In this document: one piece after another, positions 37,755 through 48,628 of the stretch
How the letters are laid out: every line of letters begins with the position of its first letter
Numbering within the stretch: position 1 is the first letter of the stretch
Assembly (NCBI GenBank): GCA_020091685.1
Contig: CM034613.1
Location: 11,068,331 to 11,132,330 of the forward strand
Direction of reading: 5' to 3'
DNA from: Lutjanus erythropterus
Lineage: Eukaryota; Chordata; Actinopteri; Lutjaniformes; Lutjanidae
DNA length: 64,000 nucleotides
Program-made: the position numbers and the translations under genes
The notes under the pieces: model-generated
Databases searched by the model: none
Told to the model about the DNA's origin: nothing
What the model saw: the letters and a program-made list of their open reading frames with translations, nothing else

Positions 37755-40179
37755 ACAAAAGAACTTTGTGAAGTATTTGTGTACTGTTATGTTTCCCAGG
37801 TATGGCTATGTGTGTGCCAGTAAGACCATGGCCTTGAGACGACTGCTGGAGGCTGAAAATAGCAACACAGGCTTCACCAACCAGGAGAAAGGTGTGTTTG
37901 TGTGTGCGTGTGTGTGTACACATGTGCGTGCGTGCGTGCGTGTGCCTCTGGATTCCTGTCTCTCATCACTCTGCAGGTGTACCTGTCATGAACAGTGTTT
38001 CCGTGTGTGTGATCAGAGGAATGCTGTCATGCTGCTGTTGTTCTGTCTGTCAGATCCTGAAGAGTTCCTCAACAAGCTTTTCCAGCTCCTCCGAGTCGAG
38101 CCACTCCTCAAGATCAGGTAACCAGCTCACTGCTGTGTTTCTGTGCTGAAAGTAAGTAAGTCAGTAACACAATGTGTCTCGTGGGGCATCGGTTCACACA
38201 TTATTTGTTGAGCTTTTATCTGCATCCAGTCACACACACAGCCGCACCCTGATCCACTATCACACAGGCCAGTTGTTCTTGTTTGATATGAAAGACACTG
38301 CAAAATCACTTACACTGGCTGGAGCTGAACTCAGTTTACCTCAACTCACCTATTTCCTGAACCTTCTTCATTCTGATTTAAGAGAGTCATTATTAATAAG
38401 AACATTTTATGTATATACCAACAAGAAATAAAAGTACAGAAAATCCACAACATGAAATTTTAAACAAAACAGAATAATTTAAACAATGTGTAGGATTTAG
38501 TGGCATTTAGTGATGAGGCTGCAGATTGCAAACAACCGAATATCACTCCCCTCACCCTTCCCTTCCAAGTGAGTAGGAGAAGTGGACATAAAACTGGAGA
38601 GAGATGCCTATCAAAGAGAAGCAAAACACTTCTGATACGCTTCTTGTTAATCTCAGTAAATAACACCAACTCCTGATTTTCTTTTTCTCTTCCTGTCTTT
38701 CAGATCAATGACTCAGCAGCCTCAGGAGTGTCACCTCTACCAGCTCTTCCCACCCACCCTTCCTCCCTCTCCCTCCTCGCCCTTACCCCTCTCCCCAGTC
38801 GACTCCCCCATCCCTCTCTCCTCACCGTCATCCAGTCGGATCAGGGTCGCCAGCGTCCAGACGCTGCTGGAGTCCTCCTTCCTCCACGCCGGCCTCAAAT
38901 TTGTCGAGGTATAAAAATCAAGTTCAAATATGTTATATTGTGGTAATTTTGTAATTTTTTTTTAATCAAAACTCAGCCTTTCGTTAAAAGAAATGACAAT
39001 ATAACTCTCAGATCATGTGTGTTGATCAATCCACCAGGCTCCCTCCTGCCTCCTCCTGCTTATGCCTCGGTTTGGAAAGGACTTCAAAATGTTTGATGCC
39101 ATCTTGCCCTCCCTCAGCCTGGACATCACAGATCTGCTGGATGACAGTAAGGGCAATTTTTGTAAAGCAATCTACATTTTAGCTGAATTTTATTTTGTTT
39201 CTGGTTTGGTTTTATGTATTTTAAGGCTTAGTTTTAGTTGTTCCTGAGGTGTTTTTGTCTCTTTTTGTGTTCCCAGCTCTGAGACAGTGCAGCATCTGCC
39301 AGGCTGTAGCAGAGTGGGAGTGTCTCCAGTGTTATGAAGACTTGGACATCACTCCTGGTCGTCTCAAACAGTACTGCCAGACCTGCAACACACAGGTAAC
39401 CATGTTTTAGTGTGGACCTGAGACTGATTTGTAGCCTTGACAGACTTCACCTGATGTTTTCAGTTATTTCAATATTGTCTATGAATATTTTAGCTTTTTT
39501 CTTTTCTATATTTTTTAATTTTGTTACAAAATATAAGATTAGATTTATTTATATTGAAAGAGTGATTGGTTAGAGATTGATGATAGCTCTTCATTTATTT
39601 CTTGACTCAGTGACTGTAAACTACTGTGCACTGTAACTATGGTAACACCTTACCCTCAACACTGTTCACTACTGTTCATCTTTTCTATCCATCATCAGGT
39701 CCACAGTCACAGGAAGCGGGCGTCCCACAGGCCGACGAAGATTGCTGTCCCCCAGGGGGGGCCATGGACGGGCCCTCTGCACTGCACCCGCCAGCGAATG
39801 TCTCTCTTTGCCGTAACGTGCATTGAGACGAGCCATTACGTGAGCTTCGTCAAGCATGGGCCACTAGCTGCTGATTGGCTGTTCTTTGACAGCATGGCAG
39901 ACCGGGAAGGTGAGACATCCTCGCTTAAGTTACAGGATCAAAAATAAATAGTTATCTTCTCTATAACCATCTGTCCCTCTCTGCTGTCACCCAGGTGGCG
40001 AGAATGGCTTCAACATCCCACAGGTGAAGACGTGTCCAGAGGTGGGACGCTACCTGAGTCTGTCAGAGGACGAGCTGAGCAGAGTTGATCCCGCCTCCTT
40101 ACGGGAGCCCACCCGACGCCTGCTCTGTGACTCCTACATGTGTCTGTACCACAGCCCTGAGCTCAGCCTGTACAAGTGA
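28598..40179 (+). CDS. cyld: CYLD lysine-63/linear ubiquitin deubiquitinase
   Basis: Cytosolic deubiquitinase that removes Lys63- and Met1-linked chains and restrains NF-kappa-B, JNK and necroptotic signalling. Exons: 28598-28762, 31223-31340, 31653-31810, 33676-34200, 34430-34535, 35583-36046, 36326-36491, 36693-36834, 37244-37366, 37800-37891, 38054-38117, 38704-38908, 39038-39146, 39277-39395, 39699-39909, 39995-40179. Phases agree: 983 residues (human 956). Order: N-terminal part; CAP-Gly1 (~110-195); His/Asn/Gln-rich linker; CAP-Gly2 (~262-352); proline-rich linker (~366-455); CAP-Gly3 (~477-560); USP domain with Cys607 in [11 protein letters not shown] and His898 in ETSHYV; B-box-like zinc insert ([23 protein letters not shown]); C-terminus [13 protein letters not shown]. 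The TRAF2-binding PVQES of human CYLD has no exact match; AVQE at 471-474 may replace it. All catalytic features are present. Teleosts may have two cyld copies; which one this is cannot be told here. Confidence 0.95.
29270..29390 (-). mobile_element. Family C MITE fragment in cyld intron 1
   Basis: Begins AAATGACCAGTGTGTAGCATTTAG and continues CTCACCCTCCCCTTTCAAGC, the reverse of the family C ending seen near 30880-30945. It is internally deleted. A second reverse copy is at 38483-38590 and a nearly full forward copy at 30649-30947. Confidence 0.55.
29663..30056 (+). mobile_element. tRNA-headed SINE with target-site duplication
   Basis: The head (GTGGTTATCACTGTTGCCTCA ... GTTCGAATCCC) has tRNA-type A- and B-box promoter sequences. 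A body common in teleost genomes follows (TACTCCGGCTTCCTCCCACA, AGCTGGGATAGGCTGCAGCG), and it ends in ATGGATGGA. The near-identical 13-base flanks 29650-29662 (TCAGTACATACAT) and 30057-30069 (TCAATACATACAT) look like a target-site duplication with one change, so this is a complete insertion of about 394 bp in cyld intron 1. The open frames across it are not genes. Confidence 0.8.
30649..30947 (+). mobile_element. Family C MITE, nearly full length
   Basis: Begins AAAGGTGCAGTGTGTAGGAG and includes TAGAATGAGCTG and ACAGAACGGACAAACCAAACACTGG. It ends GCTAGATGCCACTAAATGC. The ends are partly complementary to each other. This is a frequent teleost non-autonomous DNA element; this copy lies in cyld intron 1. 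Confidence 0.65.
31945..32800 (-). mobile_element. LINE ORF2 3' fragment (L1/Tx1-like)
   Basis: The - strand encodes a C-terminal LINE block: [20 protein letters not shown] with downstream [10 protein letters not shown] (32069-32305), preceded by [13 protein letters not shown] and related text in 32445-32786. The C-W-K-C...C-x-W-x-C pattern is the zinc-finger-like tail of fish L1/Tx1-type reverse transcriptase ORFs. The frames are interrupted by at least one frameshift and stop. A short T run at 31945-31952 is the probable poly(A) tail on the - strand. The copy is 5' truncated, as most LINE insertions are. It lies in cyld intron 3. Confidence 0.7.
37390..37750. repeat. Simple repeats in cyld intron 9
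   Basis: A (TTA)n tract lies at about 37402-37421 and a run of about 27 T at 37724-37750. The T run ends 49 bases upstream of the acceptor of cyld coding exon 10 (exon starts 37800). Confidence 0.9.
38483..38590 (-). mobile_element. Family C MITE fragment in cyld intron 11
   Basis: Reads CAATGTGTAGGATTTAGTGGCATTTAGTGATGAGG and then CTCACCCTTCCCTTCCAAG, the reverse of the family C 3' end. It is truncated. Confidence 0.6.
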
Positions 40180-40559
<380 letters not shown>

Positions 40560-40560
<1 letters not shown>

Positions 40561-43200
40561 TCAGTTTGCCTCAATGTTAACAAACTTTTTAAAATATATT
40601 TTCTTTTTATTTGAGTTGAAAGTCAACAGATACAAAAAAAAAAGAAAAATCCACATAGTCTGTGTGTAGCAGGGTTTACAATACAACTGATGCTCTTTTA
40701 CCTGAAATCTGAGATTTATGGGTTGTAAACCAACTTTAAGAGATGTATTATCACTTCTATTTGTGTATTTTAATGTTAACTTGTATTATTTTCTATTTTC
40801 AAACTCAATGTGTTTGTATTTGTCTTGTTGTACAAAAACTGAGATAGAGAGATGTAATTTCATGACTTGATAGAATGTGATAGAAATTGTTACTGTGCAG
40901 AATACGGAATATTTCTTCATCTAGATGGTTAAAAACATCTTTGAGAATTCTAGTAATGAGTTCACGGCCCTCTGGCTTTTTCAAAGATTTGACTATTTAT
41001 TTTCAGCAAATTCAGCTGTGCCTCAATGCTACAATGAGATTTTGTACTTTAGTGGGAATACAGATTAGAGCCGTTAGCTGGTTTTGTATTGGCCAATATT
41101 AGTTTATTACAGATACTTTAATATTTGCATATATCCTGACCTGATAATAACAAAAACTGCATTATTGCTATTATCATTATTGCTGCATATGTTAAAGATG
41201 TTTGAGATCATTTAAAAACAGTGTTGCTATTACATAGTTTGTCCACCAGAGTGTGCTGACCGTAGATACAGGACAATGTTTTAGATCTATATCACTGACA
41301 ACTTCATATTTCCACATACAACATCCTATTACATCTGAAAAAAGTGAGTTTAAAGGAGTCTTATCATAAATATGAGCTCTTACTTTGTGTTTATGTTAAA
41401 AAACAAATACTGGCTGATAGGGTTAGGGTTTAGTGTAATGTGAAACTTTACCTATTAAGTCATAGTTCTGAGAAGCTGTGTCATCATTTTTAAGTAATTG
41501 ACTCATAAGTTTGAGATACTAAGTCATTATTTTGAAATAAGGAAGTCCTTATTTTGAGATAGTAAGTCTTAATTTTGAGAAAGTTTGTCATTATAATGAC
41601 TTAAGGACATTTTATTTTCATCATGTTGGTGGAAATGGGCTTCCATATACATCAAAAACAAAACAAGTTCAACTTTGTACCCAAGACAAGCAACATTTTA
41701 ATAGCTCAGATTGTTGTGTTGCAGCTTTTTCCCCCAAGAGGTACAAACAAGTTGAGCAAGAAGATGTTGAAAGTTGCATTTGAGACCTTTTCTGAACTTA
41801 AGTTTACTGCACCAGTTTGCCCCGAGCCAAGGCCAGATCTGGTTCTACGATCTGCCTTAAAAAGACTGAACAACATGTAATTTGTAATGTGACAATCAGC
41901 TAAATGAGAACAGTAGTATGATGCATGTGTTCTAATGTGCCTAATGAACAAACAGCCTGCTGTAGTTTGTTGGTGGTTTAAGAGCTTTCTTCACTCAAGA
42001 ACGTGGTGGTAAATTAGTCTGAAGGGTGGCAGTACCTGTGACTGTGCAGAACCACTGTGCCTTTACATGTGTACACTTTACAATTCAATTTGCACTGCTT
42101 TATTTACACGTCAGTATGTGTGTATATATCATATCCTTGCCTTAAACTGACTGTAAAGCCTGCACACAGATGTTTAAACTATTATATTGCTTACAGGGGG
42201 TTTCAAATAATACAGCTGAATACAGTGGGGATGATGTCCTGCTAATAAATGATATGATACTCTTCTAGTTTGTTTATATTTGTGTCTCTGTTTGTCTTTT
42301 TTAATTGAAATCTATCTACAGACATGCAAATAACATTCTGTAGCTCAATACATTATAATAAAGGTATAAATATAAAATGGTATTAAAACATTTAAATATC
42401 AGTAAGTAAATAATCTATGAATAAACATTTTTACCCATAAGGAATAATAAAGACCAGTTTTATGCATGTCACTGGTGTTTCAAAGCATCTTTGTTGTTAG
42501 TGGGTTTTTTGTCTCATTAAATAATAATTTTACATCCACTGAATTTTGCTACAATCAGACTTTAATAATGTCAAAACATTATAAATATTAAAAACAGGTC
42601 AGAATGTACAGATAAATGTATTTGATATGATGTTATATTTTGTGGTCAGCTGGTTGAACTGTATAACTCAGTTTTTGATTATTCCTGGTAAATTCCACAT
42701 TCACATATCAAAATGGTCCAAATAGCTCCGAACCCAGCTGTCACTGGTTTGCTGTTTAACTTAAACAGTGTGGCACTTTCTTTGAATATGTGTTATGTAT
42801 AATACGTAAAGAACAAAGAAGCTCCAAAGTTACTTTTTACTGTTTGAACTTTGTATGACAATTATTATATCTCTTTGTTGGAAGTAAAGTTTTTTTTGAA
42901 AGAAAGAAAAATAAACAAATAAATAAAAAGGTAACTGTGGAAAGATTGTTTCTTTATTTCGAACAAAGAAACTTACATGGACAAAATTTGTACTAAAGGG
43001 AGCACAAGAAATTTAAAAAAACATACAAAACAAAAGTAAAAAGAAGAAACATTTTAACGTGAAGGGGGAATAAATAGAAAATAAATTAATTTTTTATTAT
43101 TTTTTATTATTATTATTAATATTTAATTAATCTTTTTTCCTTCTGTTATAGTTTTAATAGATTTTTGTTTCAGAGAGTCTTAAATAGAACAAGTGTATGT
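40560..43200. other. cyld-emc4 intergenic spacer
   Basis: No gene supported. Contents: AT-rich DNA, an imperfect tandem repeat at about 41455-41600 and an A/T-rich simple tract at 42890-42935 and 43080-43130. The ORF at 41623-41880 has no recognisable domain. Confidence 0.6.
41455..41600. repeat. Imperfect ~28-30 bp tandem repeat
   Basis: Units of the type TTATTTTGAGATAGTAAGTC recur about four to five times, with the variants TGAAATAAGGAAGTCC and TGAGAAAGTTTGTCAT. Confidence 0.65.
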
Positions 43201-43214
43201 ATAATATAAATACA

Positions 43215-43405
43215 TCGTAGAAAAAAAGGCGGACGTGACGCAATATCCAGAGCGGCAGCGTATGCGCGTCATCACTGCGTGCCCCGGAACCTGCGAGCGA
43301 CGAGGGGGTCGACTTGTCTCTGGTCTCAGCGAGCCGATTTCCTCTCATTTCATCAAAAATCACAATAAAGAAAACAGCCAGCGGTCATTTGGATGCTTAT
43401 GTAAG
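43215..43405 (+). promoter_or_regulatory. emc4: emc4 promoter / 5'UTR exon
   Basis: CpG-rich block containing GACGTGACGCAAT at about 43232-43244 and a second TGACG (reverse) near 43268. The probable noncoding exon ends at 43405 with a GTGAGA donor. The acceptor at 44603-44604 (TTTGTAG) joins it to 44605-44645. The leader ends in ATGCTTATGTAA (43393-43404), a minimal two-ATG upstream ORF. Confidence 0.55.
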
Positions 43406-44645
43406 GTGAGATGAATGTTTCTGGATTATTTAGATTTAACATCAACGTCGTTACGTCTGAGCTGCTCAACCACAGCGACGTCAAGTGATAACGTTGGTAA
43501 AATCGTCTGGTTTCATCGTGTGTGGTCGTTATAATTTTCTCATTTTCTGTTTGAATTGTCATTATTTTTACTTGAACGGGAGAATCTGTACTGTTTTGCT
43601 CCTTGATGCATCTAAAGCAACTTTATTATCAATCAATAACTTGCTTCTAACAGCTTCCGTCTGTTTTTTTTTAGATGGTTTAACTGAGCAAGATTCATAC
43701 AGATGATGCTGAATGAGGAGAAACATGCCTGAAATCATATCACTGCTTTAACTACTCGTGTTTTTAGTAGACATGCACTTATATAATGTTGTGTAATTGA
43801 TGCGGATAGCGTTAAAATGTTATAAATCAGTACAGACTTTTGTAACAACCCTGATTGCAGGTGCAAAACAATTTAAGCATTTACTAAATACTTGCTCCAG
43901 TGAGATTTCGGGTATAAAAACTGATTAAACATTGCATAAACCTTAAAAAAAAAAAAAAAAAAATCAATATGTAATATAAGTGACCTAAATTCTGCGCACC
44001 CCTTGACACTGACACAATGACAGAACACAATAATTTGAATTTTAAACCTCAAAATGTCTTGACAGGTCTTAAAAATGAATTATGAAGTATCATTACTGTT
44101 ATAAAGCTGGATTTATGTCCAGACCTGTTTTACATGTGTTTTGGAGAAAACTGTATTGATTACTGCATCAACTGTAAAACAAAACCAGCATCGAACTAGT
44201 ACTAGTACATCAAACTTGTAAACTATGCATGTACTTTCTCGTCATGGAGGTGAAATATGTCTTAAATTGCATTCACAAAGGTTTTAAAACGTCTTAAATT
44301 TAACTTGTTTGAAACCTGTAGAAACCCTGATTAACAGCCATGCATGTCACTATTTTTAAGCACTTTTCTTGTACAAAGTATGTTTACACATACAGGGAGT
44401 TTGGCTTGGCATTTTGGTGCATAACAGTAAACATGTAAGTAGAAAAATATTAAGAAATATCAAAAAGCACTTCAAGTAAAAAAAAAAAGTGCATGATAAG
44501 AAAACAGAAAATTTGCAATAAAGATATGTAAATATTTATTTATTTATTTGTTTATTTTGTTTTTTTTTTGTTTTGTTTTTTTTGTTTTTTTTTTATCTTT
44601 GTAGGTGATTTCTGTCTCTGAGGTCCAGCAGTGCAGACGGTTGCC

Positions 44646-47600
44646 ATGGCATCTCCAGGGAGACAAGGAGGAGGTGGTGGAGGAGGAGGAGGAGGAGGAG
44701 GAGCTCTGTCAACAAGAGGAGGCAGCGGGGCCAGGAGGATGAAGTGGGCTCTGGAGCTGAGCTTGGGAAGCACCAGGTAGAAGCATCGAAACGATCTGTC
44801 AGACATGAGTGCAAAAATACAGTTTGTGGACCTGGAAATCTAAAACTCCTCCGTCTGGTCTGGTGGTCCAGGGCTGTAATATCCTCATCTGGATTCTCGT
44901 ATGAGACCTTGGTGACATCTGTTAAAGGCAAAAAAAAATAAATAAATAAAAACAAACAAATCTGTCACGACAAGGTGCAGAGAACTGGAATTAAATTGCA
45001 TTTTTACTCTTTTATGTACAGAATCAGAATCCTCTTTATTGGCCAAATATGTAAACACATACAAAGAGTTTGACTCTGGTGTTAAGTTGCTCTTAAAGTG
45101 ACACACAAGAACAACTTTCAGGAAATGGACATAAAGCTGAACAAAGGCAGATAAAATAAACATTTCAAATATGTATGATTTACGGGGAATATATTAGCAG
45201 AACTTTTAATTACTCTTCATGTCTCTGTAGGAGTCGTGGTGACCGGCAGGGCGGTCAGGGAGACGTCGTTTACCCCATTGGCTACTCTGAGAAACCTGTC
45301 CCCGACACCAGCATCCAGGAGACAGACAAAAACCTGGTGGAGAAGGTAAGCAGGGAGGAGAACCTTTACCTTTTTATTACGCTCGGGGTACCAGGACAGC
45401 AAAAGCTTCTTTATGATGGCATTTCTAGAGTTTGAAGAGTTTTCTTTGGTAGTTACTGGTTTCTGTGTTCTCTCTTTGTTCATATGTAAGTTGTGTATGT
45501 ATATATATTTTTTAGTTTTGTTAATTTCTGGTGCTTTTGGTGTGATCCTCCCAAAGGAAACGGTTCAGAGTAATCATCCATATAAGACTGATACATGTTG
45601 AACCAGAAATGAATATATTAATGCTGAGTTTGTGTCTTTATCATCATCTTTCTTCTTCTTCTTTGTGGTGCAGCGATGCTGGGACGTGGCTCTCGGGCCT
45701 CTTAAACAGATCCCCATGAACCTGTTCATCATGTACATGTCAGGCAACACCATCTCCATCTTCCCCATCATGATGGTCTGCATGATGGCCTGGAGGCCCA
45801 TTCAGGCCCTCATGTCCATGTCTGCCAGTGAGTATCCACCGATCACACTGTTCACGGCTGATTTGTCTTTTTGTTTTTCCCATTTTTGGATGGGAGGCTG
45901 TTGTAGGATCGGTTGTATAATCATTATTTTCAGTGGGTTTGTATGAGGTACTTTGATAATCTGTTTAAATTACAGTAGATGCTGGCTGGCGCACCCTCCG
46001 TTACAAGAAGGAGAGAGGAATCACAAAACAATACATATTTTCGCCACTTAAACATTCACCTGAAAAAAAACAACAAACATTTTAAGTTTAAGTGTACACA
46101 TATAGAATATTTTCACTGCTTTAGGTTCCACGCTCGTGTCCCTCTTTGCCTCTCCAAACTGGGGGCGTGTCGACCACCATCTACTCTGGCTAATACACTG
46201 AGTATGAATAACTATCTCATACAAACCAACTTCAAATTATCCGAACTATACTTTTAATTTCTGTGTCATAAGTTTTGTGCCCTTTGATTCAGTCCTTCGT
46301 TCTCTTGTGTCTCAGCCTTCAAGCTGTTGGAGAGCTCCAGTCAGCAGTGGCTTCAGGGCCTCGTCTACCTGATTGGTAACCTCCTGGGCTCGGCGTTGGC
46401 CATCTACAAGTGTCAGTCAATGGGACTGCTCCCAACACACTCTTCTGATTGGCTGGCATTCATAGAACCGCCTCAGGTAAATGTAGAAGTTTTTTTTTTT
46501 TTTTAAGATTATTTTTTGGGCTTTTACCTTTATTTGGATAGGGACAGCTGGAGATATGACAGGAAAGGGGGTAGAGAGAGAGGGGATGACATTCAGCAAA
46601 TGGGCCAAAGTTGGGGATCAAACCAGTGACTGCCGCAGAGGACCAGCAGCCTTAGTACATGGGGCGAACGCTCTACCAACTGAGCTATGGGAGCACCCCA
46701 GAAGTTTTGTTTTAATAAAACTGTACTATAGATGGTGTTTGTGGTTTCCTTTGCTACCAGTTTATCATTTAAGAGTATTGCAGACTGTCTGTATGCATCT
46801 CATTTGGTGCTGGGCCCTAAAATTTGATACAGTGCCCTTTAATTGAATCAGACTTTTCAATTAATGGAGTTTTGCCTCATTTCTTGCAATGTCTCTTTCC
46901 CATTAGGCCAGTAGAGGGCAGAATATGACTATTTTGTCATTATACTTACAGATCATAATTTATAACAGTCTTAAAGCTAATGAAGCACTGTGATGGAGTT
47001 TCTTTTTTTTTTTTTAGAACTGCTGTGTCTGGTAACTGACATGATTACCTTGTAATATAGATTTGTGAGGAAAAGATGCAACTTTTAAAGACGTTAAAGT
47101 CACTCAAACAGAAATTTGCAGCAGTGTGCTTCTCCTGACATCACTTCACATATAGAGAGTCAGAATAGGGCTGCAGTTACTGATTATTTTCATTATTGAT
47201 TAGCCTCATTTAATGATTATTTTCATTATTAATGAATTGTTTAGTTTATAAACTGTCTTGAAATAGGTTCTTTTGTCCAACCAACAGTCCAAAAGCCAAA
47301 GACTCTTAACATACTGTCATAAATGACAAAGAAAAGCAGTAAATCCTCACTTTTAAGAAGCTGGAATTAGTAAAAGTTTTACATTTTTGCTTGAAACACA
47401 TTACTGAAATGAGTAATCACTTATCAAAATAGTTGGCAGCTAATTTTCTGCAGCTCTAGTGTATAATATATACTGTATAATATATGCAATCCAGTGTTTC
47501 CATCAGGGAATTATTTAACAGAGCTTGTAAGCCTCTTAAATCGTCACGCATCTCATCACGTGATTAATCAAGTTACTAGATGACAGTCTAAAAATAGTCA

Positions 47601-48628
47601 CATGTCAACATGGTGTATATGGTTGTATGTGTATGAACGTGTGAAGTAGTGCATGAGCATGTCAACAATATCAATTAAAAAATAAAAGATAATAGAAATT
47701 AAAAGACAAACAACATAAAATCCAATTATACAATGTATGTAATGGAAAAAAACAAACTTATTTAGGAAGGGGGTTCATAATAATTAATGTATCTATGTAC
47801 ATTCTAAGGATGGACGATACCAAACTTATTTAATTTGATATAAAACTGATACTTTTGGCGCAATTTTATCAAGATCAATACTGATCATTTTGTAAGTGAG
47901 CATGTGATGTTAAATACGAGTACAATTAAATCAAATGTTTGTGCCGTTTATTTTATAGAAATACTTTGATAAAATGATAATAAAATAAATAATTATCTTA
48001 TTGTTTTTGTTCAGCCTTCCTATAAGTTTCAGGGTATATATTTTAAGAGGTTACTCGTGTTGCTGCTGTGTGGCACTTTCTCATCACAAATAGAGCATCT
48101 CGCAGTATTTTTATCTATAGGTGAAAAGTAACACCGCAGCACGCCGCGTTTCCTTTCCGCCATCTCTCACACTCTCGCCTCATCTCTCATGTCTCACTGG
48201 GTTCCACAGTCAGGTGGCACTGACCTGCCAAATATTTCAGGGCTGTTTATTGACACAAATATAGAAAAGTACTGAAAATATTTTGTAGTTAATTAATTTT
48301 GTTATAAATATTTTTTAAAGGAATCAAAACCAACTTAACAACTTAACTTGCGAGTATTGAAGTATTGATTGTTCAGAATTGTTCCCCATATTTTCACAAG
48401 CTTGTCCTGTTGCAGTCTTATGAAGAAACGTATTCTGTCAATCATAAAGATAAGATAAAGATACAGATGAATAATGTTCCTCTGATCATTCATTTAAAGG
48501 GGTAGTAAGCAGCTCAGGAGAAACATAGTTGATTCTTGAGTAAGACTGTGTATCAGCACTCACTTCATATGTATTTTGTCTCTTCTCAACAGAGGATGGA
48601 GATCCTGGGTGGAGGAATGGTGTTGTGA
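44646..48628 (+). CDS. emc4: ER membrane protein complex subunit 4
   Basis: Subunit of the EMC, the ER insertase for tail-anchored and multipass proteins. Exons: 44646-44776, 45231-45345, 45674-45827, 46316-46476, 48593-48628; phases agree, 198 residues (human about 183). After a divergent N-terminus with 12 consecutive glycines (residues 8-19) the protein is close to human EMC4 throughout: [53 protein letters not shown], then [44 protein letters not shown], and the C-terminus [11 protein letters not shown]. Membrane segments lie at about 98-120 and 146-163. The last coding exon holds only 12 codons including the stop. The poly(A) signal AATAAA is at 48921-48926. The ATG context (TTGCCATGG) is good. 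Confidence 0.96.
45020..45110 (+). repeat. Dispersed teleost repeat fragment in emc4 intron 1
   Basis: AGAATCAGAATCCTCTTTATTGGCCAAATATGTAAACACATACAAAG is a phrase I know as a widespread teleost interspersed repeat, probably a retroelement 3' tail. About 90 bases are recognisable; ends are unclear. Confidence 0.5.
46125..46255 (+). mobile_element. Family B MITE remnant in emc4 intron 3
   Basis: Reads TCTCCAAACTGGGGGCGTGTCGACCACCATCTACT and then CTCATACAAACCAACTTCAAATTATCCG. It parallels copies at 11467-11605 and 58215-58340. Confidence 0.6.
46491..46699 (-). mobile_element. tRNA-derived SINE next to the emc4 exon 4 donor
   Basis: On the - strand it begins GGGTGCTCCCATAGCTCAGTTGGTAGAGCG, a clear tRNA-like head with A box, followed by a B-box-like GGTTTGATCCCC. 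It runs through CTCTCTACCCCCTTTCC to a poly(A) tail (T run 46491-46504 on the + strand). It is flanked by a 9-base duplication, AGAAGTTTT, at 46485-46493 and 46700-46708. It begins about 14 bases inside the intron. Confidence 0.85.
47167..47459 (+). mobile_element. Family A MITE, near full length
   Basis: Ends AGGGCTGCAGTTA and CTGCAGCTCTA are inverted repeats. The interior contains CCAACCAACAGTCCAAAAG and ATAAATGACAAAGAAAAGCAG. It lies in the last emc4 intron and has no coding capacity. Confidence 0.7.

Noticed and set aside
44552-44955. - strand proline/leucine-rich ORFs
   Set aside because: Shadows of the GGA-rich emc4 exon 1.
46600-46698. Possible tRNA gene on the - strand
   Set aside because: The tRNA-like head is followed by a SINE body, a poly(A) tail and a target duplication, and the cloverleaf is incomplete.
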